64,000 nucleotides of DNA from Moringa oleifera. Taxonomy: Eukaryota; Streptophyta; Magnoliopsida; Brassicales; Moringaceae. Position 1 is the first letter of the stretch. Every line of letters begins with the position of its first letter. Made by a program: the position numbers and the translations under genes. Under the pieces are notes generated by a model. The model saw nothing but the letters and a program-made list of their open reading frames with translations. It was not told where the DNA came from and searched no databases. The stretch is from positions 992,001 to 1,056,000 of the forward strand of contig JAJFZO010000605.1 in assembly GCA_021397835.1 (NCBI GenBank), read 5' to 3'. This document shows, in pieces, positions 51,180-62,100 of this stretch.

Positions 51180-52150
51180 AACGAATTCTAATTCAACTTT
51201 CAAGTCAAAGAGGTTGAGGTCAAAACAAGCTGGACAATGTAATAAGATGAAGCATTGGTAAATGTATTATTTGAGCTAAGTCAAAATCTAATATGACAGG
51301 TTGATTGTGGTTTCAAAAATGGTTACTTGCTTCAATTAAAGACTATGATGGAGGCTAAATTACTCAGTTATGGAATCAAATATTCCTCTCATATTGAATC
51401 TCATGTGAAATAGTTCAAGTAAAAGTATTGCGCAATAACAAATATGTTGTCTTTTAGTGAATTGGTTGGAGAATGATAACATTATATTACAGTGTGACAA
51501 AAGTGTGTATGATGAGTATGTTCAGGTATGTGTATTAGACTTTTTTTTTGTTATAATTATTGCTTTTAACTTTATTTCAAAAAATTAATAATGTGTTTAC
51601 TAATGCTTTTGAGCAAAAACAAAAAAAAGGATATTACTGGTTTATGTGAAAAACTTTTTTCTCATCACCACTTTTTAGGTGAAATTTATGGACGAGATCG
51701 AGCTATAGCACAATGTTGAAAATGCAAATGATGATGAGGAAAAGTTATGCCAAAAAGATACCGTGGACATAAATTTAGGTGATTACTCAAACATGAATGC
51801 CTTTGCAGATAATTCTATAGAGAATGAGATGTTTTATACTCAATAACAAAATGTAAAACCTCAGCAACAAGTTGGAAACTCTTTTAATGCTTTCACTAGC
51901 AAAGGAAAGTCCAACAATAAAAATGAAGATAGAATATTTGAGAACATATGCTCCAATATTGAATTGATAGCTCAATCTATGACAATAATTGTATCTAAAT
52001 TATATGATCTTATTAATGTGCTCTCTAATGTTGATAAGGATTTAGTTGGATTATAAGCTAAGTTGTATAAAGAAGTGATGAAAATTGATGGTTTAGATGA
52101 TGATCAAGTATATAATGCCACGCTGCAAAGCATAATCTGTTGCATTTGTT
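51180..52150 (+). pseudogene. Degenerate Myb/SANT-like protein of the transposon
   Basis: Broken frames contain NGYLLQLKTMMEAKLLSYGI, HIESHVK and CDKSVYDEYVQ (about 51310-51525). This is the order seen in the Myb/SANT-like partner protein of PIF/Harbinger elements. A second part (about 51680-52150) reads NSFNAFTSKGKSNNKNEDR and VLSNVDKDLVGL, matching the charged C-terminal part of such proteins. Stop codons and likely old introns interrupt it. Confidence 0.65.
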
Positions 52151-52738
52151 CTATAATATTCTCGATCCGGATACATCCTTGATTAAAGTTCTTAGTAATG
52201 GCATGTAGAAATCATATTAACTAATCATTAAGTGTTAATTATAACATCTTGGTACGTTGGATTATGTTTGTAATATGTTTTCATATTTATCATTTAAAAC
52301 TTATTTTATATTTATTACTTAAAACTTATTTTATGTTTATAATTTAGAATTTATTTATGGATGACTACATATTGTTATTATGTTGTTGTGTAATATAAGT
52401 TCATAATTTATTTTTTTAAAAAAATTATTAATTATTAAAGTAAAAATTAATATTTAGTATTTAATTTTCAAATTTATTTTTAAAGATATATTTTTAAATA
52501 ATATTTATCTATATTTTTTAAATATTATGATAATTATTAAAATAAATAATATCATTTTTTCAATTGAAAATACACAAATTTACTTAAAAAATATACAAAT
52601 AAAATTATAATAGTTCATTCTAATTTCTAATTGAAGTAAACATATGAATGAGATTTTAATTTTGATTCCTAACTAATTAATAGTTTTATCTTGATTTTGA
52701 TTCTTATCTATTTTGATTATGGGTAAGTAAACACATCA

Positions 52739-53149
52739 TATAAGTATTAGATTTAAAATATTTTTAATTTATAAATAATTATGATATATAATAATAAAAA
52801 TTATAAAAAATTTAAAAATAAATATGATAACTACTAAGATAAATGACCGCGATCTCACTTGTCTTGACTAAATTGGCATGGCTCACATATTTCGGGCTAA
52901 ATTGGCATGATTTTTATGTTTTGGACCACGTTGACATGTACGTTCCATGCCACATGTTCCTTTCTAGTTGATTTATGCTTGCTAAAATCAAGTTACCTTT
53001 TATTATTTATCCAAGAGGATTAGCATCCAAATAATCTACGATTCTTTTAAGCAAACTCAACATATGTAAAAAGAGGGCATTCTATTAATCATTCATACAA
53101 AAAGTAGTAAGTGTTGTATTTTTTCAAGATTTTTATCCATAATTTTGAA
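52739..53149. other. Short AT-rich gap before copy 2
   Basis: About 400 bases between the transposon's right end and the duplicated promoter of copy 2. No gene is visible. Confidence 0.4.
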
Positions 53150-53387
53150 TAATATAACATTATCTAGGCTTCAATTTATCCAAATGGATAACAAAATTTT
53201 TTTTAAAAAAAAACTTGTAGAATAAGGTGCAAATCGGAAGGTAACATAAGGCCTCGGGCATAGCATTTAATTTAGTAGTGTCACTAACTTTTACTACGTC
53301 GCATGAGAGACCCAATTGGCCAGAGGAGAAGACTTTGAATTTAGAATTATACTCAGAAGCCATACGGAAGGGGTCAAGCCAATGGGC

Positions 53388-53463
53388 TGAGTCAATCCGT
53401 TCAGCCAGTCAATATTTCTTCATATATGACCCTCTCTTTTCAGCTGAGTTCGTTGCTATAAAT
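53388..53463 (+). promoter_or_regulatory. Conserved promoter of tandem copy 2
   Basis: TGAGTCA at 53388-53394 and TATAAAT at 53457-53463, 83 bases before the ATG. The CCAATTGG found in copies 1 and 3 is CCAATGGG here. Confidence 0.55.
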
Positions 53464-53545
53464 CCCACCATCTTTGCCTCCATTTCTCGCCAACCAAATA
53501 CCAAAATAGAAAAGAAACCATCACAGGGAGGAAACAACTGTTTAC

Positions 53546-54835
53546 ATGGCTTCTTTACAAGCTTCGGGTTCTTCATTGTTCTCTTCTTCTGCTTCGAAGA
53601 GAATTAATGCCGCTATGTCTGTCCCTAAACTACCCAAAATCCGGGTCAAAATGCCGATTGGGAACTTGGTTGATGAGTTCCGCTTACAAGATGGGTTCAC
53701 ACTCAGGGTTCCGATTGAGAAGAATGTGACTTTAATGGATGACAAACAGAGCAGCTCCTCCGCTTCCATGGAGATGCTACAGCTTTACGCTATCTTGGAG
53801 GCTGTATCTGACAGAGTCGAGATGCATAAGAACATCGGCGAGCAGCGGGACAACTGGAACGCTCTCCTGCTTAACTCCATTAATATGATCACTCTCGGTG
53901 CTGCAACCATGACGGGTGTTGCAGCAGTGGCTGGTGACGGTGGTGCGGCGGCTGCTTCGATTCTGGGGTTGAAGTTAGCGTCGACCCTGTTGTTCTCCGC
54001 AGCCACCGGGATGTTGATGGTGATGAACAAGATTCAACCGTCACAGCTTGTTGAAGAACAGCGTAACGCCACGAGATTGTTCAGGCAGCTCCAGAGAAGA
54101 ATCGAAACAAGTCTGGCACTTGGTGCTGTCACTAAAGAAGATGTGAAGGACGCGATGGAGAAAGTGTTGGCGTTAGACAAAGCTTACCCACTTCCTTTGA
54201 TCGGAACAATGCTCGAGAAGTTCCCCGAGAAGTTCGAGCCCGCAATCTGGTGGCCTAAATCGGAAACTAAAACCAAATCACAGAGACAGAACCAGGACCG
54301 TCGTCCATGGAGGAAGACAGAGAGGATAAATGGATGGAACGAGGAGATAGAGATGGAGATGAGAGAAGTCGTGGAAGTGATGAAGAGAAAAGACATAGAA
54401 GATTACGAGAGACTTGGCAACATCGCGTTGAAGTTAAACAAGGCGTTAGCCATTTCAGGGCCAGTCCTCACCGGCATTGCAGCTCTCGGGTCAGCCTTTA
54501 TTGGGTCAAGTAATGTCTCATGGGCACCCGTTGCAGCCATGGCTGGTGCAGCACTAGCCACCATAGTTAACACCCTCGAACACGGCGGCCAAGTTGGTAT
54601 GGTCTTCGAGATGTACAGAAACAATGCTGGGTTTTTCACAAACATGGAGGAAACCATCGAATCCACCCTAGAGGAAACCGAGGCAGGAAGAAGAGAAAAC
54701 GGCGACTTGTTCGAAATGAAGGTAGCTTTACAGTTGGGTAGAAGCTTGTCGCAGCTAAAAGACCTTGCAAGAAAATCAAGTTCTTTACGTTTAGAAGGAG
54801 CAGCCATTGATGAGTTCGCCAGCAAGCTTTTCTAG
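53546..54835 (+). CDS. At4g22030-like protein, tandem copy 2
   Basis: A single exon of 429 residues, the same length as copy 1 and collinear with it throughout. Compared with copies 1 and 3 it carries its own changes in the middle and end: [34 protein letters not shown] and MKRKDIED. The last difference is IESTLEETEAGRRENG, where copies 1 and 3 have IASTIDET. It shares TRLFRQLQRRIETS, NIALKLNK and SNVSWAPVAAM with copy 3. The N-terminus is serine-rich and transit-peptide-like, as in copy 1. No frame damage is visible, and the promoter keeps a consensus TATA box. Function is unknown. Confidence 0.88.
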   Translation: MASLQASGSSLFSSSASKRINAAMSVPKLPKIRVKMPIGNLVDEFRLQDGFTLRVPIEKNVTLMDDKQSSSSASMEMLQLYAILEAVSDRVEMHKNIGEQRDNWNALLLNSINMITLGAATMTGVAAVAGDGGAAAASILGLKLASTLLFSAATGMLMVMNKIQPSQLVEEQRNATRLFRQLQRRIETSLALGAVTKEDVKDAMEKVLALDKAYPLPLIGTMLEKFPEKFEPAIWWPKSETKTKSQRQNQDRRPWRKTERINGWNEEIEMEMREVVEVMKRKDIEDYERLGNIALKLNKALAISGPVLTGIAALGSAFIGSSNVSWAPVAAMAGAALATIVNTLEHGGQVGMVFEMYRNNAGFFTNMEETIESTLEETEAGRRENGDLFEMKVALQLGRSLSQLKDLARKSSSLRLEGAAIDEFASKLF

Positions 54836-56139
54836 TCTACTTTTCATTTATTAATTTTTTGATTCTTTTGACAGTGATTTTTTTTTTTTTTGTAGATTCA
54901 TGTAACATACAAATTATACAAATTAATATTATAAGTGATCTTCAGTTCTATGATCTTCGCATGAAAAAAATGAAAATTCATAGTCTTTTACAATAAGAAG
55001 AGAATAATATATTTATTGGATTTTGATGTTTTGTTCATTTAATATGTTGATTTTTTAAAATAACATAATGTTTTATAATATAATAAATAAACAAACAATA
55101 TATATCTTAACTATTAAATTTACCAAATTATTATATATCATTGTAACATTATCTCTTTTGAAAAGTTAACGCAGATGAAATTAATAAAATATATTGATCC
55201 TAACTCTTAGTTGAAAAAGGAGATGAGAAGACGGCCAAGTAAGGGCAGGGGATGGAGAAGAGATCAGGATCATCTGTTCAGCTACTAACAAAATTATATA
55301 ATAGGTGACTATTTAACAAGTTCAATGGTTCAAAATTTTTTATTAATATTTTCGCTTACTAAAATATTTTCATAATTTTTTATTAAAAAAGTTCAATATA
55401 AAGCTCATATTAATAGAGAATCTTTACTTGAAGGAAAAAAAGCCTATAAAAAAAAATCAAAGAGTGGCATTGGTGTAAAAAGTTCCAAAATAAACTAGTG
55501 GAAGAGGTTTTGATCTTTTTTATTTTATGAATTAAATCAATACAATATTATAATAAATAAATTACTTTTATATGAAACAATAAAGTAAATAATTATATAT
55601 ATGAATTATTTAAACATTAATTAAATAATTATTTTAACTAAATAATGTCGAGTACTAATCAAATAATTTTTTAATATGTTTTTGGTATGTTTATTTATTT
55701 GTAATCAAAACAAATAAGAATTAAAACAAAAAACTATAGTTTTAAAAATTAGACTCGCAATCCTGAATGAATATTCTTGAAACAAACAGCAAACAAAAAT
55801 GAACTAAGAATGGCAAGAAGCAAAAGCAAATTGAAAGATAAAATCCACATAGAGCTTCAAGAAAAGACCTAATATAGATCACCAATAAATTACGGAGCAA
55901 TGATATTTCTAATAGTGTCCACTATGCTAATCAAGTAAACCATACACAAACTAAAATAACAAAAATAGTCACCTTCATGCTCGTTGCAACAAAAAATTAA
56001 CCTTCAAAATGTATAATCAACTCACTTTTTGATATGTCGTTAATTTGCCAAGTCAATAATCGATTTGATCGAAGAAATCCAGAGTCATTTAACATCATCT
56101 TTATTTCGTATGAGGCTTTAATTAATGAAAAATTTTGAA
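54836..56139. other. Spacer between copies 2 and 3
   Basis: About 1.3 kb. The first ~750 bases are duplicated 3' flank, and the remainder is AT-rich. No supported gene is visible. Confidence 0.45.
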
Positions 56140-56382
56140 CACTATAACATTATCTAGGCTTGAATGAATCGTAATTAATTGGTTCAGAAAAAAAAAAAAA
56201 ACACTTGTAGGGTAAGGTGGAAAGTGGGAGGTAACGTAACCCCTCAAGCATAGCATTTTGATTTGGTAGTATCATTAAGTTTTACTACTTCGCATGCGAG
56301 ACCGAATAGGCCAAAGGAGAAAATTTTGAACTTAGAATTGTACTCAGAAGCAAGCCATAGGGAAAGGGTCAAGCCAATTGGC

Positions 56383-56461
56383 TGAGTCAATCCGGTCAGC
56401 CAGTCCATATTTCTTCATATACGACGACCCTGTCTTTTCAGTTGAGTTCGTTGCTATAAAT
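56383..56461 (+). promoter_or_regulatory. Conserved promoter of tandem copy 3
   Basis: CCAATTGGCTGAGTCAATCC with TGAGTCA at 56383-56389, and TATAAAT at 56455-56461, 83 bases before the ATG at 56544. Confidence 0.55.
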
Positions 56462-56543
56462 GCCACCATCTTTGCCTCCATTTCTCACCATCCAAACACC
56501 AATACAGAAAAGAAAATATCACAGCCAGGAAACAATTATTTAC

Positions 56544-57848
56544 ATGGCTTCCTTACAAGCTTCGGGTTGTTCATTGTTCTCTTCTTCTTCTTCTTCTTCC
56601 AAGAGAATCAATAACGCTTTGTCTGTCCCTAAACTACCCAAAATCCGAGTCCGGGCTCCGAAAATGCCGATTGGGAACCTGGTTGATGAGTTGAGCTTAC
56701 GAGATGGGTTCACAGTCAAGGTTCCGATTGAGAAGAACGTGACTTTGACAGATGACAAACAGAGCAGCTCCTCCGCTTACATGGAGATGCTACAGTTTTA
56801 CGCTATCTTGGAGGCTGTTGCTGACAGAGTCGAGATGCACAACAACATGAGCGAGCAGCGCGACAACTGGAACAATCTTCTGCTTAACTCCATTAATATG
56901 ATCACTCTCGGTGCTGCAACCATGGCGGGTGTTGCAGCAGTGGCTGGTGACGGTGGTGCGGCGGCTGCTTCGATTCTGGGGTTGAAGTTATCGTCGACCC
57001 TGTTGTTCTCCGCCGCCACCGGGATGTTGATGGTGATGAACAAGATTCAGCCGTCGCAGCTTGTTGAAGAACAGCGTAACGCAACGAGATTGTTCAGGCA
57101 GCTCCAGAGAAGAATCGAAACAAGTCTGGCACTTGGTGCTGTCACTAAAGAAGATGTGAAGGACGTGATGGAGAGAGTGTTGGCGTTAGACAAAGCTTAC
57201 CCACTACCTTTGATAGGAACAATGCTAGAGAAGTTCCCCGAGAAGCTCGACCCTGCAATCTGGTGGCCTAAATCGGAAACTAAAACCAAAACGCAGAGAC
57301 AGAACCAGGACCGTCGTCCATGGAGGAAGACGGAGAGGATAAATGGATGGAACGAAGAACTAGAGATGGAGATGAGAGAAGTCGTGGAAGTGATGAAGAT
57401 AAAAGATATAGAAGATTACGAGAGACTCGGCAACATCGCCTTGAAGTTAAACAAGGCGTTAGCCATTTCAGGGCCAGTCCTCACAGGCACTGCAGCTCTC
57501 GGGTCAGCCTTTATTGGGTCAAGTAATGTCTCATGGGCACCCGTTGCAGCCATGGCTGGTGCAGCACTAGCCACCATAGTTAACACCCTGGAACACGGCT
57601 GCCAAGTCGGTATGGTCTTCGAGATGTACAGAAACAATGCTGGGTTTTTCACAAACATGGAGGAGACCATCGCCTCCACCATTGATGAAACCGATGCAGA
57701 AAGAAGAGAAAACGGTGACTTGTTCGAAATGAAGGTAGCTTTACAGTTGGGAAGAAGCTTGTCGCAGCTAAAAGATCTTGCAAGAAAATCAAGCTCTTCA
57801 CGTTTAGAAGGAGTAGCCATTGATGAGTTCGCCAGCAAGCTTTTCTAG
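56544..57848 (+). CDS. At4g22030-like protein, tandem copy 3
   Basis: A single exon of 434 residues. The extra five residues come from a longer serine run near the N-terminus (SSSSSSSKR) and an insertion RAPK before MPIGNLVDE. It matches copy 1 in SSTLLFSAATG, NNMSEQRDNWNNLLL and IASTIDET. It matches copy 2 in RKTERINGWNE, NIALKLNK and SNVSWAPV. Private changes hit otherwise conserved positions: EHGCQVGMV (Gly to Cys) and GTAALGS (Ile to Thr). The open frame is intact. Like its neighbours it has no F-box that I can see, and its function is unknown. Confidence 0.88.
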   Translation: MASLQASGCSLFSSSSSSSKRINNALSVPKLPKIRVRAPKMPIGNLVDELSLRDGFTVKVPIEKNVTLTDDKQSSSSAYMEMLQFYAILEAVADRVEMHNNMSEQRDNWNNLLLNSINMITLGAATMAGVAAVAGDGGAAAASILGLKLSSTLLFSAATGMLMVMNKIQPSQLVEEQRNATRLFRQLQRRIETSLALGAVTKEDVKDVMERVLALDKAYPLPLIGTMLEKFPEKLDPAIWWPKSETKTKTQRQNQDRRPWRKTERINGWNEELEMEMREVVEVMKIKDIEDYERLGNIALKLNKALAISGPVLTGTAALGSAFIGSSNVSWAPVAAMAGAALATIVNTLEHGCQVGMVFEMYRNNAGFFTNMEETIASTIDETDAERRENGDLFEMKVALQLGRSLSQLKDLARKSSSSRLEGVAIDEFASKLF

Positions 57849-58897
57849 TCTACTTTTCATTGCCGCAACGAATTCTTTCATACATGTAATATACAAATTA
57901 TACAGATTTATATGATAAAGTGATTATAGTTCCATTCTTTGCATGAAAAAAGCAGAAAATTTACATAATTTTCATAATAAGAATCTGGAGATAATTAGTT
58001 GCAGAAGGAGAAGAAGTCGACGGTAAGGAAATCAAAAGAGTTGCATCAGTATAGAAAGTTCCAAGACAAGATGAAGTAGTTGAAGAAGGGTCTGGTCTGA
58101 TTGGACGGCTTTGTTTATTAAGAAATGTTGGCTCTCTACTGTTGAATTTCCTATGTCCAGGGACTTGGTCCCGTTCCAAGAGTCACTTGTTCAAAATTCA
58201 ATGACCCACATCAATAATTTTCATTAAGAAATATTTTACAATATTTTAATCATTTAATTCTGATAACCAAAATATTTTGTCTCTCATTTTTTATTGTTAA
58301 TAATATATAAATAAGTTTATAAATCTTTTATATTTAAAATTCAAGTAATTATATAAATATATAAAATTTTTAAAATTGTTACCAATTGACAATGTAACTA
58401 ACACTAATTAAAACTGTATTATGTATTATTAATTTTTAATATTTTTAGAAATTAAGTCATGTTAATAAGAAAGATTAAAATATAATTTTTTTCCTTAAAC
58501 AAATTGACCATATATAAAATTTTCACTTAGTTGCATAAAAAGATGTAAGCTATACTAAATTATATGGTGTTTAATTAATTAGTTTATTTATTAATTAATT
58601 ATTTTCAGAAAGAGGACCTTTGAGCCTCTAATTAAGTAGCAGTTGACTTGCTATTTTAAACTTCACGACGATCAGCCTTAATGTATTATTAATAACATTA
58701 TTTAATTAAATCTAATTATCTTAAGATTCTTTTTAATTTTTAATTAATTAGGTCAAAAAAATTATAATTATGCTTTTTCCCCTTTTCTTTTAGCATGATA
58801 ACTTATGGAATAATGGAGAAGAAAAAGTTACTGTGAAGCCGCCAGCTTGCCCGTGCTTTCTCTGCCGTGGCTGACTCTCTCTCTCTCTTCTCTCCGC
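57849..58897. other. Flank of copy 3 and promoter of next gene
   Basis: About 1 kb. The first ~250 bases continue the duplicated flank, then AT-rich DNA follows with no supported gene. The right end leads into the promoter of the OGDH E2 gene. Confidence 0.4.
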
Positions 58898-59174
58898 GCA
58901 TATAATAAAGGCCAAAGTCCACCACAAACTGTCCCTTTCTTTTGCACAAACAACGCAAATCTGTTTATCACTGTCTTCGATCAGGTATCTCTCGTTGTTA
59001 GTGCATTATTTATGATTTGGTATATGCTTATATGCTTGTACGTATTCGTAATTCAGTCTCTCAGATCTGTATTACTTGGCTAATTACAACTTCTTAGGTT
59101 TCGCTATTATTCAGGATAAGCGAAATCTCTGAACTTTTTTGTTCTTAAATCTTTTTCTGTTTCAAAATCTTTAG
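58898..59174 (+). promoter_or_regulatory. TATA box, leader exon and leader intron of OGDH E2 gene
   Basis: A CT run (58874-58888) and TATAATAAAG near 58901 precede a leader exon ending GATCAG at 58984. A GTATCT donor and an acceptor TTTAG at 59174 bracket an intron of about 190 bases. The start codon follows 20 bases later. Confidence 0.5.
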
Positions 59175-59194
59175 GTGTTTTCGCTGAAGGAGAA

Positions 59195-62100
59195 ATGATG
59201 TGGTCAATTGTAAGGAGAAGAGTTGCCCATAGAGCCTCTTCTGCTTCTTGGGTTAGTTTCAAAATCTTACTTTTCATATGATGTTGAATTCTTTATTCAA
59301 TCTAATTGTCTGACATGTATTTCTGTCTTCGAAGTTATGTTAAAACATTTATCAACTTTTTCATCGAATTCAACAACATGCTTTTCTCATATTCATTATG
59401 TTTTTTTCTTGGATTAGGCTTTAGGGCAATCCTTGAGGAATACTGAATCCACAGTGGCATCATCTCCACGGTGTTATAGTACAACGGGAAAAGAGGTAGC
59501 TAAGAGTTTGATAAGTTTCACCGTATGACTCATTTGACTTCTCAATTTTCATTCTTTTCTATGCTAGTTTAGAGGATACACGGTATGTTTAATTTGTATA
59601 TCTCTTGTTTTGGTGAATCCAATAGACTCTGCTTGCTGTATTTATTGTTGCAACAAATGCTATATGTATATGTTTGATTCATAAGCTCCAGAAGTCTTTT
59701 AATGTTGAAATATTTTATACCTAGTTTTTTTTGTTTTTTCAATCTCGCATTGCAGTCACTGCTCAATAAATTTGCTGCATGTATATTCATATGTTGTTTG
59801 CATTTCTGAGTTTATAGGGATTAACCCATTCACACTGTTGTTGTCGTTCTAAGCACGTCCTGTTATACGGGATTGATTTTTGTATTGGAAAAAGAATTGT
59901 AGATGTCCTACCACAGTGATTTTTTTTAACAGATCTTTGACATTTTCTCTCTGTTTCTTTTCTCCAACTATCCTTATTTACTACAACCTACTTTGATTTC
60001 AATGAATTTGACGACAGCATTTTTGAATCTTTAAGATAGTGATTGGATGATTTAATGACTTCCATTTTGAACTTATGTGAGAAAATATTCACCTGACTCA
60101 TTAAGTTTGTAGTATGCGCTTTTAATGGATTTTGACGCTGCATTACCTTTCTGCTGGAGAGGACTAGCATATTGCTTCTGACTGAAACTTGTTTGCTTCC
60201 TGTTTCTCTTGGTAACTTTATCACTACATAGTTGAGGTTCTGTCGTCTTTTGTTTCTTTGCTTGACAAACACTTTTAGTTAGATCCTCTATTCAAGCTTG
60301 GTTTCCTTTTCTTTACTTCTTTAATCGTGATATCCTAAAGCTTTGCTTCCTTTGCTGTAATTTCCTCAAAAGCTTCTTACATATTTTGCTTTACAAGCAT
60401 TTCTACAGACATTACTTTCACGAAGGGGGTTACATATAGTAAGGGTTGCTGCTCATCATAGTTACCTAGGTAATTATATTTAAAAACTACTAGCCTTAAT
60501 TTTGAGTTACATGCTGATATGCACATTGTTCTTATTAATTTGTTTATATTTTGTTTGACTACAGGTTCTCCAGTTAGCTTAAAGCCTGCAAGGTCAGTGG
60601 TGCCTAATTTCCTTTTTCTTTCTTGTAAAGATAATTTTTCTCCTCCCTCTCCCTTCTCTTTTTCCACTCTTCTTTTTCCCTGTTCACAAGTCTTGATGCT
60701 CAAAGAATTTCTATATGTGGGGAGCCCTTATTTGGTGCCTTTTAACACGTTAAAATTTCTTCTTGATTTTTTCCCGTAAGAAAAGAATCTGTAAATTTTA
60801 CCAGGAGATAGAAGAATCAAATTGAGAAATTTTCTGCCATGGCAGGGTTGCATTTGTTCTTTTTTATGTCATTTTACTCTTTTGTGTACCAACTCTTTTT
60901 CCTGTGTACAGGGAACTTATTTCAGTTCTTCAAACATATCCTCCTATCCATGTCTTGGGTAGATCCTTTTCTTCTGAAAATGGTATGAGACCTTAATGAT
61001 AGTTAGGGCTTTTCTTCATATAACCAGTTATTTTAACATTACTAAATGATCACTAATATATTTCTCCTAATTAAGGTAACTTCGTTGATGCGGTCGTTCC
61101 TTTCATGGGTGAATCCATCACTGATGGCACCCTAGCAACAATCTTAAAGAGTAAGTTGCTGAAGAGAATTGTTAATCAGGTTTTCTGAACTAACTTTTTT
61201 TCTGATTGGTTACTTATATTGATCTGATAATAAAAAATCCAAGGGATTTTTTTTTTCCAAAAAAGTCTCTTTTATTTTCATTACTTCTCTTAATAAATTA
61301 ATTTTTGATGAACTTGGGGCAGAACCGGGTGATCATGTGGCAGCAGACGAGTGTATTGCACAAATAGAGACTGACAAGGTATGTTCAGCAGGGGGATTTT
61401 TCTATGCATCTCAAAACTGTTTCTTTGCTTTAACCAGGCACTAATTACTTGCTATGTGGTATAAGTAGGTGACAATTGATGTCCTTAGTCCTCAAGCTGG
61501 GGTTATTGAAAAGGTAGAGTATCTAGTGGACTGCAGTTGCATCAGTTTCATCCTTGTAGAAACTTCTGTGGTTCTCAATTGTACAACTCTCTGGATACAT
61601 GTCTTCAGCTTGTAGCCAAAGAAGGTGAAACTGTGGAGCCAGGTACCAAGATAGCAGTCATTTCAACTTCTGGTGAAGGTGTGACCCATGTTGCTCCATC
61701 GGAGAAAGTGCAGAGCAAGGCTGCTGTGGAGCCATCAAGTGACAAGAAGGAAAAATCGGACAAGCAGAAGGTTGAAGTAGAAGCTCCTACACAGCCTAAG
61801 TTAGAAACTGCACCTCCAAAGGAGAAGCCAAAGGTTCCGTCTCCGGCAGCTGGTAGGACCTCAGCAAAGGAACCACAACTTCCTCCAAAGGAAAGGGAAA
61901 GAAGAGTAAGTATCAAGATTAAGAGATTCTTTAAAGGGCTTTTTCCCCATCATTACTCACTTCAGAAAGAAAGTATTGGATGAATATTTATTCTGGAAAT
62001 ACTGCTTATTTGCTGTTTTAATGTTTCCTACTTGATTGCAGGTTCCTATGACAAGGCTTAGGAAACGTGTTGCAACACGTTTGAAGGACTCCCAGAACAC

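Larger units (their letters stand above)
48051..52738 (+). mobile_element. Decayed PIF/Harbinger DNA transposon
   Basis: The block is bounded on the left by GGTTGTGTTTACTAA (48051) and on the right by an inverted match (TGATGTGTTTACTTA when reversed, ending 52738). Both sides are flanked by TAT, a possible three-base target duplication. Inside are degenerate versions of the two usual PIF/Harbinger genes, transposase first and the Myb/SANT-like protein second, both on the + strand with many stops. The length of about 4.7 kb fits an autonomous element. It lies between tandem copies 1 and 2. Confidence 0.75.
44938..58100 (+). repeat. Three-copy tandem duplication array
   Basis: Three duplicated units contain promoter, gene and 3' flank. 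They span roughly 44938-47040, 53150-55580 and 56140-58100. Similarity starts about 330 to 400 bases before each gene (AGGTAACGTAACCCCTCAAG or a variant) and continues several hundred bases after the stop (GAAAAAA and GAAGAGGT..GATC motifs). A decayed transposon separates units 1 and 2. Confidence 0.85.

Noticed and set aside
46137..57838. 140-codon - strand frames repeated in each tandem copy
   Set aside because: They are antisense frames that repeat because the genes are duplicated; their composition mirrors the sense protein.
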